DNA of 64,000 nucleotides from Actinomadura hallensis (GTDB lineage: Bacteria > Actinomycetota > Actinomycetes > Streptosporangiales > Streptosporangiaceae), in the NCBI RefSeq assembly GCF_006716765.1, contig NZ_VFPO01000001.1, positions 5,890,001 to 5,954,000 of the forward strand, in the 5' to 3' direction. Below the pieces are notes generated by a model. The model saw nothing but the letters and a program-made list of their open reading frames with translations, was not told where the DNA came from and did no database searches. The position numbers were made by a program, and so were the translations under genes. The first letter of the stretch is position 1. Every line of letters starts with the position of its first letter. This document shows positions 17,242 through 24,388 of the stretch, one piece after another.

Positions 17242-17609
17242 CAGAGCACCTCCGGCGCGAGCGAGATGATGCGCATGAACTTCTTCTCGCGCAGCTCCCG
17301 GCCCACCGGGCCGAAGATGCGGGTGCCGCGGGGGTCTCCGCCGTCCCGGATGAGCACGGCTGCGTTCTCGTCGAAGCGGATGTAGGAGCCGTCGGGGCGC
17401 CGGCGCTCCTTGCGGGTGCGCACGATGACGGCCTTGACGATGTCACCCTTCTTCACGCCCGCGGCGGGAAGGGCGTCCTTCACCGTCGCGACGATGATGT
17501 CGCCGACTCCCGCGTAGCGCCTACCCGAGCCGCCGAGAACCCGGATGCAAAGTATCTCCTTCGCACCCGTGTTGTCGGCGACCTTGAGTCGCGACTCCTG
17601 CTGGATCAC
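17241..17609 (-). CDS. rplN: 50S ribosomal protein L14
   Basis: L14 sits at the subunit interface (bridge B5/B8). The 122-residue product starts MIQQESRLKVADNTGAKEIL and contains the family signature near GVKKGDIVKAVIVRTRKERR and RIFGPVGRELREKKFMRI. It is the first gene of the spc set here and follows rpsQ after a 72-nt gap that holds a strong hairpin. Confidence 0.98.
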   Translation of the reverse strand: MIQQESRLKVADNTGAKEILCIRVLGGSGRRYAGVGDIIVATVKDALPAAGVKKGDIVKAVIVRTRKERRRPDGSYIRFDENAAVLIRDGGDPRGTRIFGPVGRELREKKFMRIISLAPEVL

Positions 17610-17635
17610 GTTGACTCCTGTTCGTCACACCGGTT

Positions 17636-17664
17636 CTGACCGCCCGCCCGGGGCGGGCGGTCAG
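17636..17664 (-). other. Hairpin between rpsQ and rplN
   Basis: A 13-bp perfect inverted repeat (17636-17648 with 17652-17664, 3-nt loop) occupies the junction between the S10-type and spc-type gene groups. No T-run follows on the minus strand. It could be a weak attenuator or processing site between the two operons. Confidence 0.55.
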
Positions 17665-17681
17665 CCTGGTGGAACCAGTAA

Positions 17682-17963
17682 TTACTTGGCCTTCTCGAGG
17701 ATCTCGACCACGCGCCACCTCTTGGTGGCCGACAGCGGGCGGGTCTCCATGAGACGGACGCGGTCGCCGACACCACACTCGTTGGCCTCGTCGTGCGCCT
17801 TGTAGTTCTTCGTGCGGCGGATCACCTTGTGGTACCTGCGGTGGGTGACGCGGTCCTCGACGGACACGACCACGGTCTTGTCCATCTTGTCGCTGACCAC
17901 GAGGCCCTCCAGGACCTTGCGGCTCGGCCGCCGCTTCTCGGTCTGCTGCGTCTGCTCGGTCAT
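17682..17963 (-). CDS. rpsQ: 30S ribosomal protein S17
   Basis: S17 is an OB-fold primary binder of 16S rRNA. The 93-residue product carries RKVLEGLVVSDKMDKTVVVS and the signature GDRVRLMETRPLSATKRWRV. The N-terminus has a short Gln/Thr-rich extension (MTEQTQQTEKRR). Its ATG overlaps the rpmC stop by four bases (ATGA). Confidence 0.98.
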   Translation of the reverse strand: MTEQTQQTEKRRPSRKVLEGLVVSDKMDKTVVVSVEDRVTHRRYHKVIRRTKNYKAHDEANECGVGDRVRLMETRPLSATKRWRVVEILEKAK

Positions 17964-18199
17964 TCGTTGTCCTCCGCGGCGTCCTCGACCGTGACGATGC
18001 CGAGCTCGCGCTCCCGCATCACGGTGTAGATGCGGGCGATCTCGCGCTTCACGGTGCGCAGCCGCCCGTGGCTCTCAAGCTGGCCGGTGGCGGCCTGGAA
18101 GCGGAGGTTGAACAGCTCCTCCTTGGCCTCCTTGAGCTTGGTGACCAGGACGTCGTCGGGTTCGGTCCGCAGGTCCTCGGCCGTCAGTCCCTTGGCCAT
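17960..18199 (-). CDS. rpmC: 50S ribosomal protein L29
   Basis: L29 lies next to the exit tunnel, close to L23 and the trigger factor site. The ATG at 18199 gives MAKGLTAEDLRTEPDDVLVT, then the signature LKEAKEELFNLRFQAATGQL. The ATG at 18217 would overlap rplP and is not needed. The 79-residue protein has a short acidic C-terminal tail (VEDAAEDNE). Confidence 0.97.
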   Translation of the reverse strand: MAKGLTAEDLRTEPDDVLVTKLKEAKEELFNLRFQAATGQLESHGRLRTVKREIARIYTVMRERELGIVTVEDAAEDNE

Positions 18200-18200
18200 C

Positions 18201-18617
18201 TCACTCACCAACCTCACGCTTAACGATCTTGCACTTCATGGGAAGCTTGTGGATCGCGCGCATGAGGGCCGCACGGGCGACCTCTTCGTTGGGGTAGGTG
18301 AGCTCGAACATCACGCGTCCGGGCTTGACGTTGGCCACCCACCACTCGACCGAGCCCTTACCGGAGCCCATGCGGGTCTCGGCGGGCTTCTTGGTCAGCG
18401 GGCGGTCCGGGAAGATGTTGATCCAGACCTTGCCGCCCCGCTTGATGTGGCGGGTCATCGCGATACGCGCGGCCTCGATCTGCCGGTTGGTCACGTACGC
18501 GCCCTCGACGGCCTGGATGCCGTACTCACCGAACGTCACCCTGGTGCCGCCCTTGGCCAGGCCCTTGCGCTTCGGGTGGTGCTGCTTGCGGTGCTTGACC
18601 TTGCGAGGGATCAGCAT
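18201..18617 (-). CDS. rplP: 50S ribosomal protein L16
   Basis: L16 helps position A-site tRNA in the 50S subunit. The 138-residue product begins MLIPRKVKHRKQHHPKRKGL and contains the signatures TRHIKRGGKVWINIFPDRPL and RMGSGKGSVEWWVANVKPGR. It is seven bases after rpsC and one base ahead of rpmC. Confidence 0.98.
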   Translation of the reverse strand: MLIPRKVKHRKQHHPKRKGLAKGGTRVTFGEYGIQAVEGAYVTNRQIEAARIAMTRHIKRGGKVWINIFPDRPLTKKPAETRMGSGKGSVEWWVANVKPGRVMFELTYPNEEVARAALMRAIHKLPMKCKIVKREVGE

Positions 18618-18624
18618 GGGTTAT

Positions 18625-19464
18625 TCAGCTCCCCTCACCCTGCGGAGCAGCCTCGGCCGCCGGAGCGGGCTGCTCGGAACTCTGCTGCTGCTGCTTCTGG
18701 GCACCGCTGCGCTCGGCACCGCCGCCGCGCTCGCCGCCGCCACGGCCGCGGCCACCGCGTCCGCGGCGGTCGCCGCGACGCTCACGGCCGCCGCCGGCGG
18801 CGCGCTGCTGCGCGGCCTGCTGCTCCCGCTCGGCGCGGGTCTGCGCGGCCTCGCCCTTGTAGATCCACACCTTGACGCCGATGCGGCCGAACGTCGTCCG
18901 GGCCTCGTAGAAGCCGTAGTCGATGTCGGCCCGCAGCGTGTGCAGCGGGACCTGGCCCTCGCGGTAGAACTCCGACCGCGACATCTCGGCGCCGCCGAGG
19001 CGGCCGCCGCACTGGACCTTGATGCCCTTGGCGCCCGACTTCATCGCCGACTGGATCGCCTTGCGCATCGCGCGGCGGAACGCGACCCGGCTGGACAGCT
19101 GCTCGGCCACGCCCTGCGCGACGAGCTGCGCGTCGATCTCGGGGTTCTTCACCTCGAGGATGTTCAGCCGGACCTGCTTGCCGGTCAGCTTCTCCAGGTC
19201 GCCCCGGATGCGCTCGGCCTCCGCGCCGCGACGGCCGATGACGATGCCCGGCCGGGCGGTGTGAATGTTGACCTCGACACGGTCACGGGTCCGCTCGATC
19301 TCCACCTTGGAGATGCCCGCCCGGTCCATGCCCTTCTGCAGCATGCGCCGGATCTGGACGTCTTCCTTGACGTAGTCCTTGTAGAGCTTGTCGGCGTACC
19401 ACGTGCTCTTGTGGTCGGTGGTGATGCCGAGCCGGAACCCGTGCGGGTTGATCTTCTGACCCAC
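18625..19464 (-). CDS. rpsC: 30S ribosomal protein S3 with Arg/Gly and Gln-rich tail
   Basis: S3 forms the mRNA entry channel with S4 and S5. The core has the start MGQKINPHGFRLGI, a KH domain (about 38-106, with PGIVIGRRGAEAERI) and the C-domain ending in GRIGVKVWIYKGE. A tail of about 65 residues follows, first RGG-like (DRRGRGGRGRGG), then Gln/Ala/Pro-rich, giving 279 residues against about 230 in E. coli. It starts with GTG, overlapping the rplV stop by one base (TAGTG). Confidence 0.98.
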   Translation of the reverse strand: MGQKINPHGFRLGITTDHKSTWYADKLYKDYVKEDVQIRRMLQKGMDRAGISKVEIERTRDRVEVNIHTARPGIVIGRRGAEAERIRGDLEKLTGKQVRLNILEVKNPEIDAQLVAQGVAEQLSSRVAFRRAMRKAIQSAMKSGAKGIKVQCGGRLGGAEMSRSEFYREGQVPLHTLRADIDYGFYEARTTFGRIGVKVWIYKGEAAQTRAEREQQAAQQRAAGGGRERRGDRRGRGGRGRGGGERGGGAERSGAQKQQQQSSEQPAPAAEAAPQGEGS

Positions 19465-19844
19465 TACCGGGCCCTCCTCGTCTTCCTTCCGCCGCCGGTG
19501 GACGCGGTCTCCTCACGCGACTCCACGACCACGGTGATGTGGCTCGTGCGCTTGTTGATGCGGTAAGCCCGGCCCTGGGCGCGGGGCCGGAAGCGCTTCA
19601 GCATCGGCCCCTCGTCGACCCACGCACGGCTGACGACCAGCGTGTCCGAGTCGAGCTTGTGGTTGTGCTCGGCGTTGGCGATGGCACTCGCCAGCACCTT
19701 GCCCACCGGCTCACTCGCAGCTTGGGGGGCGAACCGCAGCACCGCCTGAGCCTCCGCGGCCGGCAGGCCGCGGATGAGGTCCACCACGCGGCGGGCCTTC
19801 CTGGGCGTGACGCGGATGTACCGCGCCTGGGCCCTGGCTTCCAT
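19464..19844 (-). CDS. rplV: 50S ribosomal protein L22
   Basis: L22 lines the peptide exit tunnel; its hairpin loop contacts nascent chains and macrolides. The 126-residue product has ARYIRVTPRKARRVVDLIRG at the start and RFRPRAQGRAYRINKRTSHI in the extended loop and C-terminal strand, with a basic tail. The gene couples to rpsC through a one-base stop/start overlap. Confidence 0.98.
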   Translation of the reverse strand: MEARAQARYIRVTPRKARRVVDLIRGLPAAEAQAVLRFAPQAASEPVGKVLASAIANAEHNHKLDSDTLVVSRAWVDEGPMLKRFRPRAQGRAYRINKRTSHITVVVESREETASTGGGRKTRRAR

Positions 19845-19875
19845 CGCTGTTCCCTCTCTCCGTACGTTCTCTGGC

Positions 19876-20157
19876 TCAGCCGCGCCTGCTGCGGCGGTCT
19901 TCCTTCACATGGCTGCGGAACGTGCGCGTCGGCGCGAACTCGCCGAGCTTGTGCCCCACCATCGCGTCGGTGATGAACACCGGGACGTGCTTGCGGCCGT
20001 CGTGCACGCCGATCGTGTGGCCGATCATCTCCGGCACGATCATGGAGCGCCGCGACCACGTCTTGATCACGTTCTTGGTGCCCTTCTCGTTCTGGGCTTC
20101 CACCTTCTTCATCAGGTGGTCGTCCACGAACGGGCCCTTCTTAAGGCTACGTGGCAT
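19876..20157 (-). CDS. rpsS: 30S ribosomal protein S19
   Basis: S19 partners S13 in the 30S head. The product begins MPRSLKKGPFVDDHLMKKVE and has the signature HDGRKHVPVFITDAMVGHKL. It is 93 residues, a standard length, between rplB and rplV. Confidence 0.98.
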   Translation of the reverse strand: MPRSLKKGPFVDDHLMKKVEAQNEKGTKNVIKTWSRRSMIVPEMIGHTIGVHDGRKHVPVFITDAMVGHKLGEFAPTRTFRSHVKEDRRSRRG

Positions 20158-20169
20158 GACGAGCGACTC

Positions 20170-21003
20170 CTACCGCTTCTTCTTGCTGCGACGACGGACG
20201 ATCAGCCGGTCGCTCGACTTGTTCGCCTGTCGAGTGCGGCCTTCCTTCTTACCGGCCGGGTTCACCGGGTGCCGGCCACCGGAGGTCTTGCCCTCACCAC
20301 CACCGTGCGGGTGGTCGATCGGGTTCATGGCGACACCGCGGACGGACGGGCGCTTGCCCTTCCACCGCATGCGGCCCGCCTTGCCCCAGCTGATGTTCGA
20401 CTGCTCGGCGTTGCCGACCTCGCCGACCGTCGCCCGGCAGCGCAGGTCCACCATGCGCATCTCGCCGGACGGCATGCGCAGCGTGCCGTACTTGCCCTCC
20501 TTGGCCAGCAGCTGGACGCCCGCGCCCGCGCTGCGGGCGATCTTGGCGCCGCCGCCGGGCCGCAGCTCGATGGCGTGCAGCACGGTGCCGGTCGGGATGT
20601 TGCGCAGCGGCAGGCAGTTGCCCGGCTTGATGTCGGCGTTCGGCCCGTTCTCGACCCGGTCGCCCTGCTTCAGGCCCCGCGGGGCGAGGATGTAGCGCTT
20701 CTCGCCGTCGAGGTAGTGCAGCAGCGCGATGCGGGCCGTGCGGTTCGGGTCGTACTCGATGTGCGCGACCTTCGCCGGGACGCCGTCCTTGTCGTGCCGC
20801 CGGAAGTCGATCACGCGGTAGGCGCGCTTGTGCCCGCCGCCCTGGTGCCGGGTCGTTATGCGGCCGTGGTTGTTGCGGCCGCCCTTCTTGGGGAGCGGAC
20901 GCAGCAGCGACTTCTCCGGCTCGCTGCGCGTGATCTCGACGAAGTCGGCCACGCTGGAGCCGCGACGACCCGGAGTCGTCGGCTTGTAGTTACGGATGCC
21001 CAT
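20170..21003 (-). CDS. rplB: 50S ribosomal protein L2
   Basis: L2 is essential for subunit joining and peptidyl transfer. The 277-residue product starts MGIRNYKPTTPGRRGSSVAD. The C-terminal signature NPIDHPHGGGEGKTSGGRHP holds the histidine implicated in peptidyl-transferase activity. The N-terminal OB and C-terminal SH3-like domains are both intact, and the C-terminus is strongly basic. Confidence 0.98.
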   Translation of the reverse strand: MGIRNYKPTTPGRRGSSVADFVEITRSEPEKSLLRPLPKKGGRNNHGRITTRHQGGGHKRAYRVIDFRRHDKDGVPAKVAHIEYDPNRTARIALLHYLDGEKRYILAPRGLKQGDRVENGPNADIKPGNCLPLRNIPTGTVLHAIELRPGGGAKIARSAGAGVQLLAKEGKYGTLRMPSGEMRMVDLRCRATVGEVGNAEQSNISWGKAGRMRWKGKRPSVRGVAMNPIDHPHGGGEGKTSGGRHPVNPAGKKEGRTRQANKSSDRLIVRRRSKKKR

Positions 21004-21047
21004 CTTATTCGTTCATCCCTCGTGAGTCCTCCGGCGGGCCGGCCCGG

Positions 21048-21347
21048 TCAGGCCGTGCCGCCGAAGATGTCGATCCGCTCGCCCTCGGCAAGGCTGACGA
21101 TCGCGCGCTTGGTGTCCTTGCGCTTGCCGTAGCCGAACCGCGTGCGCTTGCGCTTACCGGGCCGGTTGAGCGTGTTCACGTTCGTCACCTTGACCCCGAA
21201 CACCGCCTCGACGGCCTGCTTGATCTGCGTCTTGTTGGCGTCCGGGCGGACGATGAAGGTGTACTTGTTCTCGTCCAGCAGCCCGTAGCTCTTCTCCGAG
21301 ACGACCGGCGCGATGATGATGTCGCGGGGGTCGGCGATCTTGTTCAT
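21048..21347 (-). CDS. rplW: 50S ribosomal protein L23
   Basis: L23 sits at the tunnel exit and docks trigger factor and SRP. The product contains PVVSEKSYGLLDENKYTFIV and the signature KRTRFGYGKRKDTKRAIVSL. It is 99 residues. It lies 11 nt after rplD and 44 nt before rplB. Confidence 0.98.
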   Translation of the reverse strand: MNKIADPRDIIIAPVVSEKSYGLLDENKYTFIVRPDANKTQIKQAVEAVFGVKVTNVNTLNRPGKRKRTRFGYGKRKDTKRAIVSLAEGERIDIFGGTA

Positions 21348-21358
21348 GGCGACCCTCC

Positions 21359-21961
21359 TTACTTCTTCGCCGCGCGCGAGATGAACTCGTCGTACGCCTT
21401 CTTCGTGAAGACGACGTCGTCGTTCACCAGCACGTCGTAGGTGTTGAGCTGGTCGGGGACGATGAGGTGCACGCTCGGCTCGTTGCGCAGGCTCTTCCAG
21501 GTCACGTCGTCCTCACGGTCCAGGACCACGAGGACGCGCTTCGCCTGGGTGACCTCGCGCAGGGCCTTCAGCGCGGTCTTCGTCTTCGGGGTGTCGCCCT
21601 CGATGAGGTGGTCGACCACGTGGACCCGGTCGTGCCGGGCGCGGTCCGACAGGGCGCCGCGCAGCGCGGCCGCCTTCATCTTCTTGGGCGTCCTCTTGGT
21701 GTAGTCGCGCGGCTGGGGGCCGTGCACGACGCCGCCGCCGGCGAACTGGGGCGCGCGGATCGAGCCCTGGCGGGCCCGGCCGGTGCCCTTCTGGCGGTAC
21801 GGCTTCTTGCCGCCGCCGCGCACGTCGCCGCGCGTCTTGGTCGAGTGCGTGCCCTGCCGCGCGGCGGCCAGCTGACCCACCACGACCTGGTGGATCAGCG
21901 GCACGCTGGTCTTCGCGTCGAAGACCTCCGCGGGCAGGTCGATGTCGAGCTTGGTCGTCAC
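21359..21961 (-). CDS. rplD: 50S ribosomal protein L4
   Basis: L4 lines the exit tunnel and in E. coli represses the S10 operon. I start it at the GTG of 21961, whose bases overlap the rplC stop (GTGA). This gives VTTKLDIDLPAEVFDAK with V read as Met. The tunnel loop is visible in GGGKKPYRQKGTGRARQGSI. Length is 200 residues. A frame running upstream to 22504 lies inside rplC and is not real. Confidence 0.97.
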   Translation of the reverse strand: MTTKLDIDLPAEVFDAKTSVPLIHQVVVGQLAAARQGTHSTKTRGDVRGGGKKPYRQKGTGRARQGSIRAPQFAGGGVVHGPQPRDYTKRTPKKMKAAALRGALSDRARHDRVHVVDHLIEGDTPKTKTALKALREVTQAKRVLVVLDREDDVTWKSLRNEPSVHLIVPDQLNTYDVLVNDDVVFTKKAYDEFISRAAKK

Positions 21962-22608
21962 TTGCCCGTCCCCTTCACTGCGTCGCGGACCAGCACCACG
22001 CCGCCGTTGGGACCGGGAACCGCGCCCTTGATCAGCAGCAGGTTCTTCTCCGCGTCGACGGCGTGAACGGTCAGGTTCTGCACGGTGGTGCGGGCGTTGC
22101 CGTGCCGTCCCGCCATGCGGAGGCCCTTGAAGACGCGACCGGGGGTCGCGCAGCCGCCGATCGAGCCCGGCGAGCGGTGCTTGCGCTGGGTGCCGTGCGA
22201 GGCGCCCAGGCCGTGGAAGCCGTGGCGCTTCATGACACCCGCGGTGCCCTTGCCCTTGCTCGTGCCGGTGACGTCGATCTTCTGGCCGGCCTCGAAGACG
22301 TCGGCGGTGATCTCCTGGCCGAGTTCGTACTCGGTGGCGTCGTCGGTGCGCAGTTCGACGAGGTAGCGGCGCGGCGTGACGCCGGCCTTCTCGAAGTGAC
22401 CCGCGCGCGGCTTGTTCACCTTGCGCGGGTCGATCTGCCCGAACCCGAGCTGCACGGCGGCGTAGCCGTCCTTCTCCGGGCTGCGGATCTGGGTGACGAC
22501 GCACGGCCCGGCCTGGACGACGGTCACCGGAACGATCCGGCCCTCATCGTCGAAGACCTGGGTCATGCCGAGCTTCTCGCCCAGGACGCCCTTCCTCTGC
22601 GTACTCAT
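21958..22608 (-). CDS. rplC: 50S ribosomal protein L3
   Basis: L3 is one of the two assembly initiators of the 50S subunit, and its central loop reaches the peptidyl-transferase centre. The 216-residue product has GVLGEKLGMTQVFDDEGRIV at the start and the loop motif GASHGTQRKHRSPGSIGGCA, which includes the Gln that is methylated in E. coli. The gene follows rpsJ by 15 nt. Confidence 0.98.
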   Translation of the reverse strand: MSTQRKGVLGEKLGMTQVFDDEGRIVPVTVVQAGPCVVTQIRSPEKDGYAAVQLGFGQIDPRKVNKPRAGHFEKAGVTPRRYLVELRTDDATEYELGQEITADVFEAGQKIDVTGTSKGKGTAGVMKRHGFHGLGASHGTQRKHRSPGSIGGCATPGRVFKGLRMAGRHGNARTTVQNLTVHAVDAEKNLLLIKGAVPGPNGGVVLVRDAVKGTGK

Positions 22609-22623
22609 CTCTCGGTGCGTCCC

Positions 22624-22932
22624 TTAGAGCTTGATCTCGATGTCGACGCCGGCCGGAAGGTCGAGCCGCATGAGCGAGTCGACCGTCTTGGGCGTCGGAT
22701 CGATGATGTCGATCAACCGCTTGTGCGTGCGCATCTCGAAGTGCTCGCGGCTGTCCTTGTACTTGTGCGGCGAGCGGATGACGCAGTACACGTTCTTCTC
22801 GGTCGGCAGCGGCACCGGGCCCGCGACCTTGGCGCCCGTCCGCGTCACCGTCTCAACGATCTTCTTCGCGGAGGTGTCGATGACCTCGTGGTCGTAGGCC
22901 TTGAGCCGGATGCGGATCTTCTGTCCCGCCAT
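22624..22932 (-). CDS. rpsJ: 30S ribosomal protein S10 / NusE
   Basis: S10 serves in the 30S head and, as NusE, links NusG to the ribosome and in antitermination. The ATG at 22932 gives MAGQKIRIRLKAYDHEVIDT, and the signature PLPTEKNVYCVIRSPHKYKD follows. It is 102 residues. It opens the S10 gene group and is preceded by a 182-nt leader with a large imperfect hairpin. NusG, its partner, is encoded at 59.6-60.5 kb. Confidence 0.98.
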   Translation of the reverse strand: MAGQKIRIRLKAYDHEVIDTSAKKIVETVTRTGAKVAGPVPLPTEKNVYCVIRSPHKYKDSREHFEMRTHKRLIDIIDPTPKTVDSLMRLDLPAGVDIEIKL

Positions 22933-22967
22933 GGTGGCCTCGGTGTCCTTTGCTGTGATGAGAGCTC

Positions 22968-23017
22968 CTCCCTCGGTGTGCACCGGCCTCGCGGCCCGCG
23001 CACCGGCCCGGAGGGAG
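22968..23017 (-). promoter_or_regulatory. S10 operon 5' leader stem
   Basis: A 7-bp closing stem (22968-22974 with 23011-23017) encloses about 36 nt of GC-rich sequence that can pair further. It lies just upstream of the rpsJ ribosome-binding site. Leader-mediated feedback of the S10 operon is known in other bacteria, but the mechanism here is inference. Confidence 0.4.
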
Positions 23018-23056
23018 TTCACTCAGTGCCGCTGTTTTTCTTTCTCTGGTCGTGGT

Positions 23057-23099
23057 GCGGCGGCCCGGCGTGGGATGTCCCGAGCGGCCGGGCCGCCGC
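23057..23099 (-). terminator. Hairpin after tuf, likely terminator
   Basis: A 13-bp perfect GC-rich inverted repeat (23057-23069 with 23087-23099, 17-nt loop) begins 16 nt past the tuf stop. The following minus-strand sequence is A-rich rather than T-rich, so termination may be factor-assisted or partial, letting some str transcripts enter the S10 genes. Confidence 0.55.
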
Positions 23100-23114
23100 G
23101 ATCACGTGGGTGTC

Positions 23115-24308
23115 CTACTTGATGATCTTGGTGACGCGACCCGAGCCGACGGTCCGGCCACCCTCGCGGATGGCGAACTTCAGGCCCTCCTCCATGGCGA
23201 CGGGCTGGATCAGCTCGACGCGCATCTCGGTGTTGTCGCTGGGCATGACCATCTCGGTGCCCTCGGGGAGGTGCACCACGCCGGTCACGTCGGTGGTCCG
23301 GAAGTAGAACTGCGGACGGTAGTTGTTGAAGAACGGCGTGTGCCGGCCGCCCTCGTCCTTGGACAGGATGTAGACCTGCGCCTCGAACTCGGTGTGCGGA
23401 GTGGTGGTGCCCGGCTTGATGACGCACTGGCCGCGCTCCACCTCCTCGCGCTTGACACCGCGCAGGAGCAGGCCGACGTTGTCGCCCGCCTGGCCCTGGT
23501 CGAGCAGCTTGCGGAACATCTCGACGCCGGTGACCGTGGTGGTGAGCGTCTTGTCCTTGATGCCGACGATGTCGACGGTGTCGTTGACGTTGATGACACC
23601 GCGCTCGATGCGGCCGGTCACCACGGTGCCGCGGCCGGTGATCGAGAAGACGTCCTCGATCGGCATCAGGAACGGCTTGTCGACGTCGCGGACCGGCTCG
23701 GGCACGTTCTCGTCGACCGCGGTCATCAGCTCGACGATCTTCTCGCCCCACTTCTCGTCGCCCTGCAGGGCCTGGAAGGCGGAGACGCGCACGACCGGGA
23801 CCTCGTCGCCCGGGAACTCGTACTCGGTGAGCAGCTCGCGGACCTCGAGCTCGACGAGCTCCAGGATCTCCTCGTCGTCGACCATGTCGCACTTGTTCAG
23901 CGCGACGACGATGTAGGGAACGCCGACCTGGCGGGCCAGGAGCACGTGCTCCTTGGTCTGCGGCATCGGGCCGTCGGTCGCGGCGACCACCAGGATGGCG
24001 CCGTCCATCTGCGCCGCACCGGTGATCATGTTCTTGATGTAGTCGGCGTGACCCGGGCAGTCGACGTGCGCGTAGTGCCGCGACTCGGTCTGGTACTCGA
24101 CGTGCGAGATGGAGATCGTGATCCCGCGGTCGCGCTCCTCCGGCGCCTTGTCGATGTCCTCGAACGGCGTGAAGGGGTTGAGGTCCGGGTACTTGTCGTG
24201 GAGCACCTTGGTGATCGCCGCGGTAAGCGTCGTCTTACCGTGGTCGATGTGTCCAATGGTGCCGATGTTCACGTGCGGCTTCGTCCGCTCGAACTTGGCC
24301 TTCGCCAC
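23115..24308 (-). CDS. tuf: Elongation factor Tu
   Basis: EF-Tu delivers aminoacyl-tRNA to the ribosomal A site as a GTP complex. The 397-residue product has all G motifs: GTIGHIDHGKTTLTAAITKV, DCPGHADYIKNM, NKCDMVDD and the effector-region RGITI. The C-terminal barrels end GSGRVTKIIK. It starts with GTG preceded by AAGGAG and lies 80 nt after fusA. Confidence 0.98.
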   Translation of the reverse strand: MAKAKFERTKPHVNIGTIGHIDHGKTTLTAAITKVLHDKYPDLNPFTPFEDIDKAPEERDRGITISISHVEYQTESRHYAHVDCPGHADYIKNMITGAAQMDGAILVVAATDGPMPQTKEHVLLARQVGVPYIVVALNKCDMVDDEEILELVELEVRELLTEYEFPGDEVPVVRVSAFQALQGDEKWGEKIVELMTAVDENVPEPVRDVDKPFLMPIEDVFSITGRGTVVTGRIERGVINVNDTVDIVGIKDKTLTTTVTGVEMFRKLLDQGQAGDNVGLLLRGVKREEVERGQCVIKPGTTTPHTEFEAQVYILSKDEGGRHTPFFNNYRPQFYFRTTDVTGVVHLPEGTEMVMPSDNTEMRVELIQPVAMEEGLKFAIREGGRTVGSGRVTKIIK

Positions 24309-24388
24309 TGGTTGCTCCTTGTTGCGATCCTCGGCCGTTTGGAGACGACCGCTTCGATGTACGTCCTGGTGATCCGTGCGGCCCGGGC

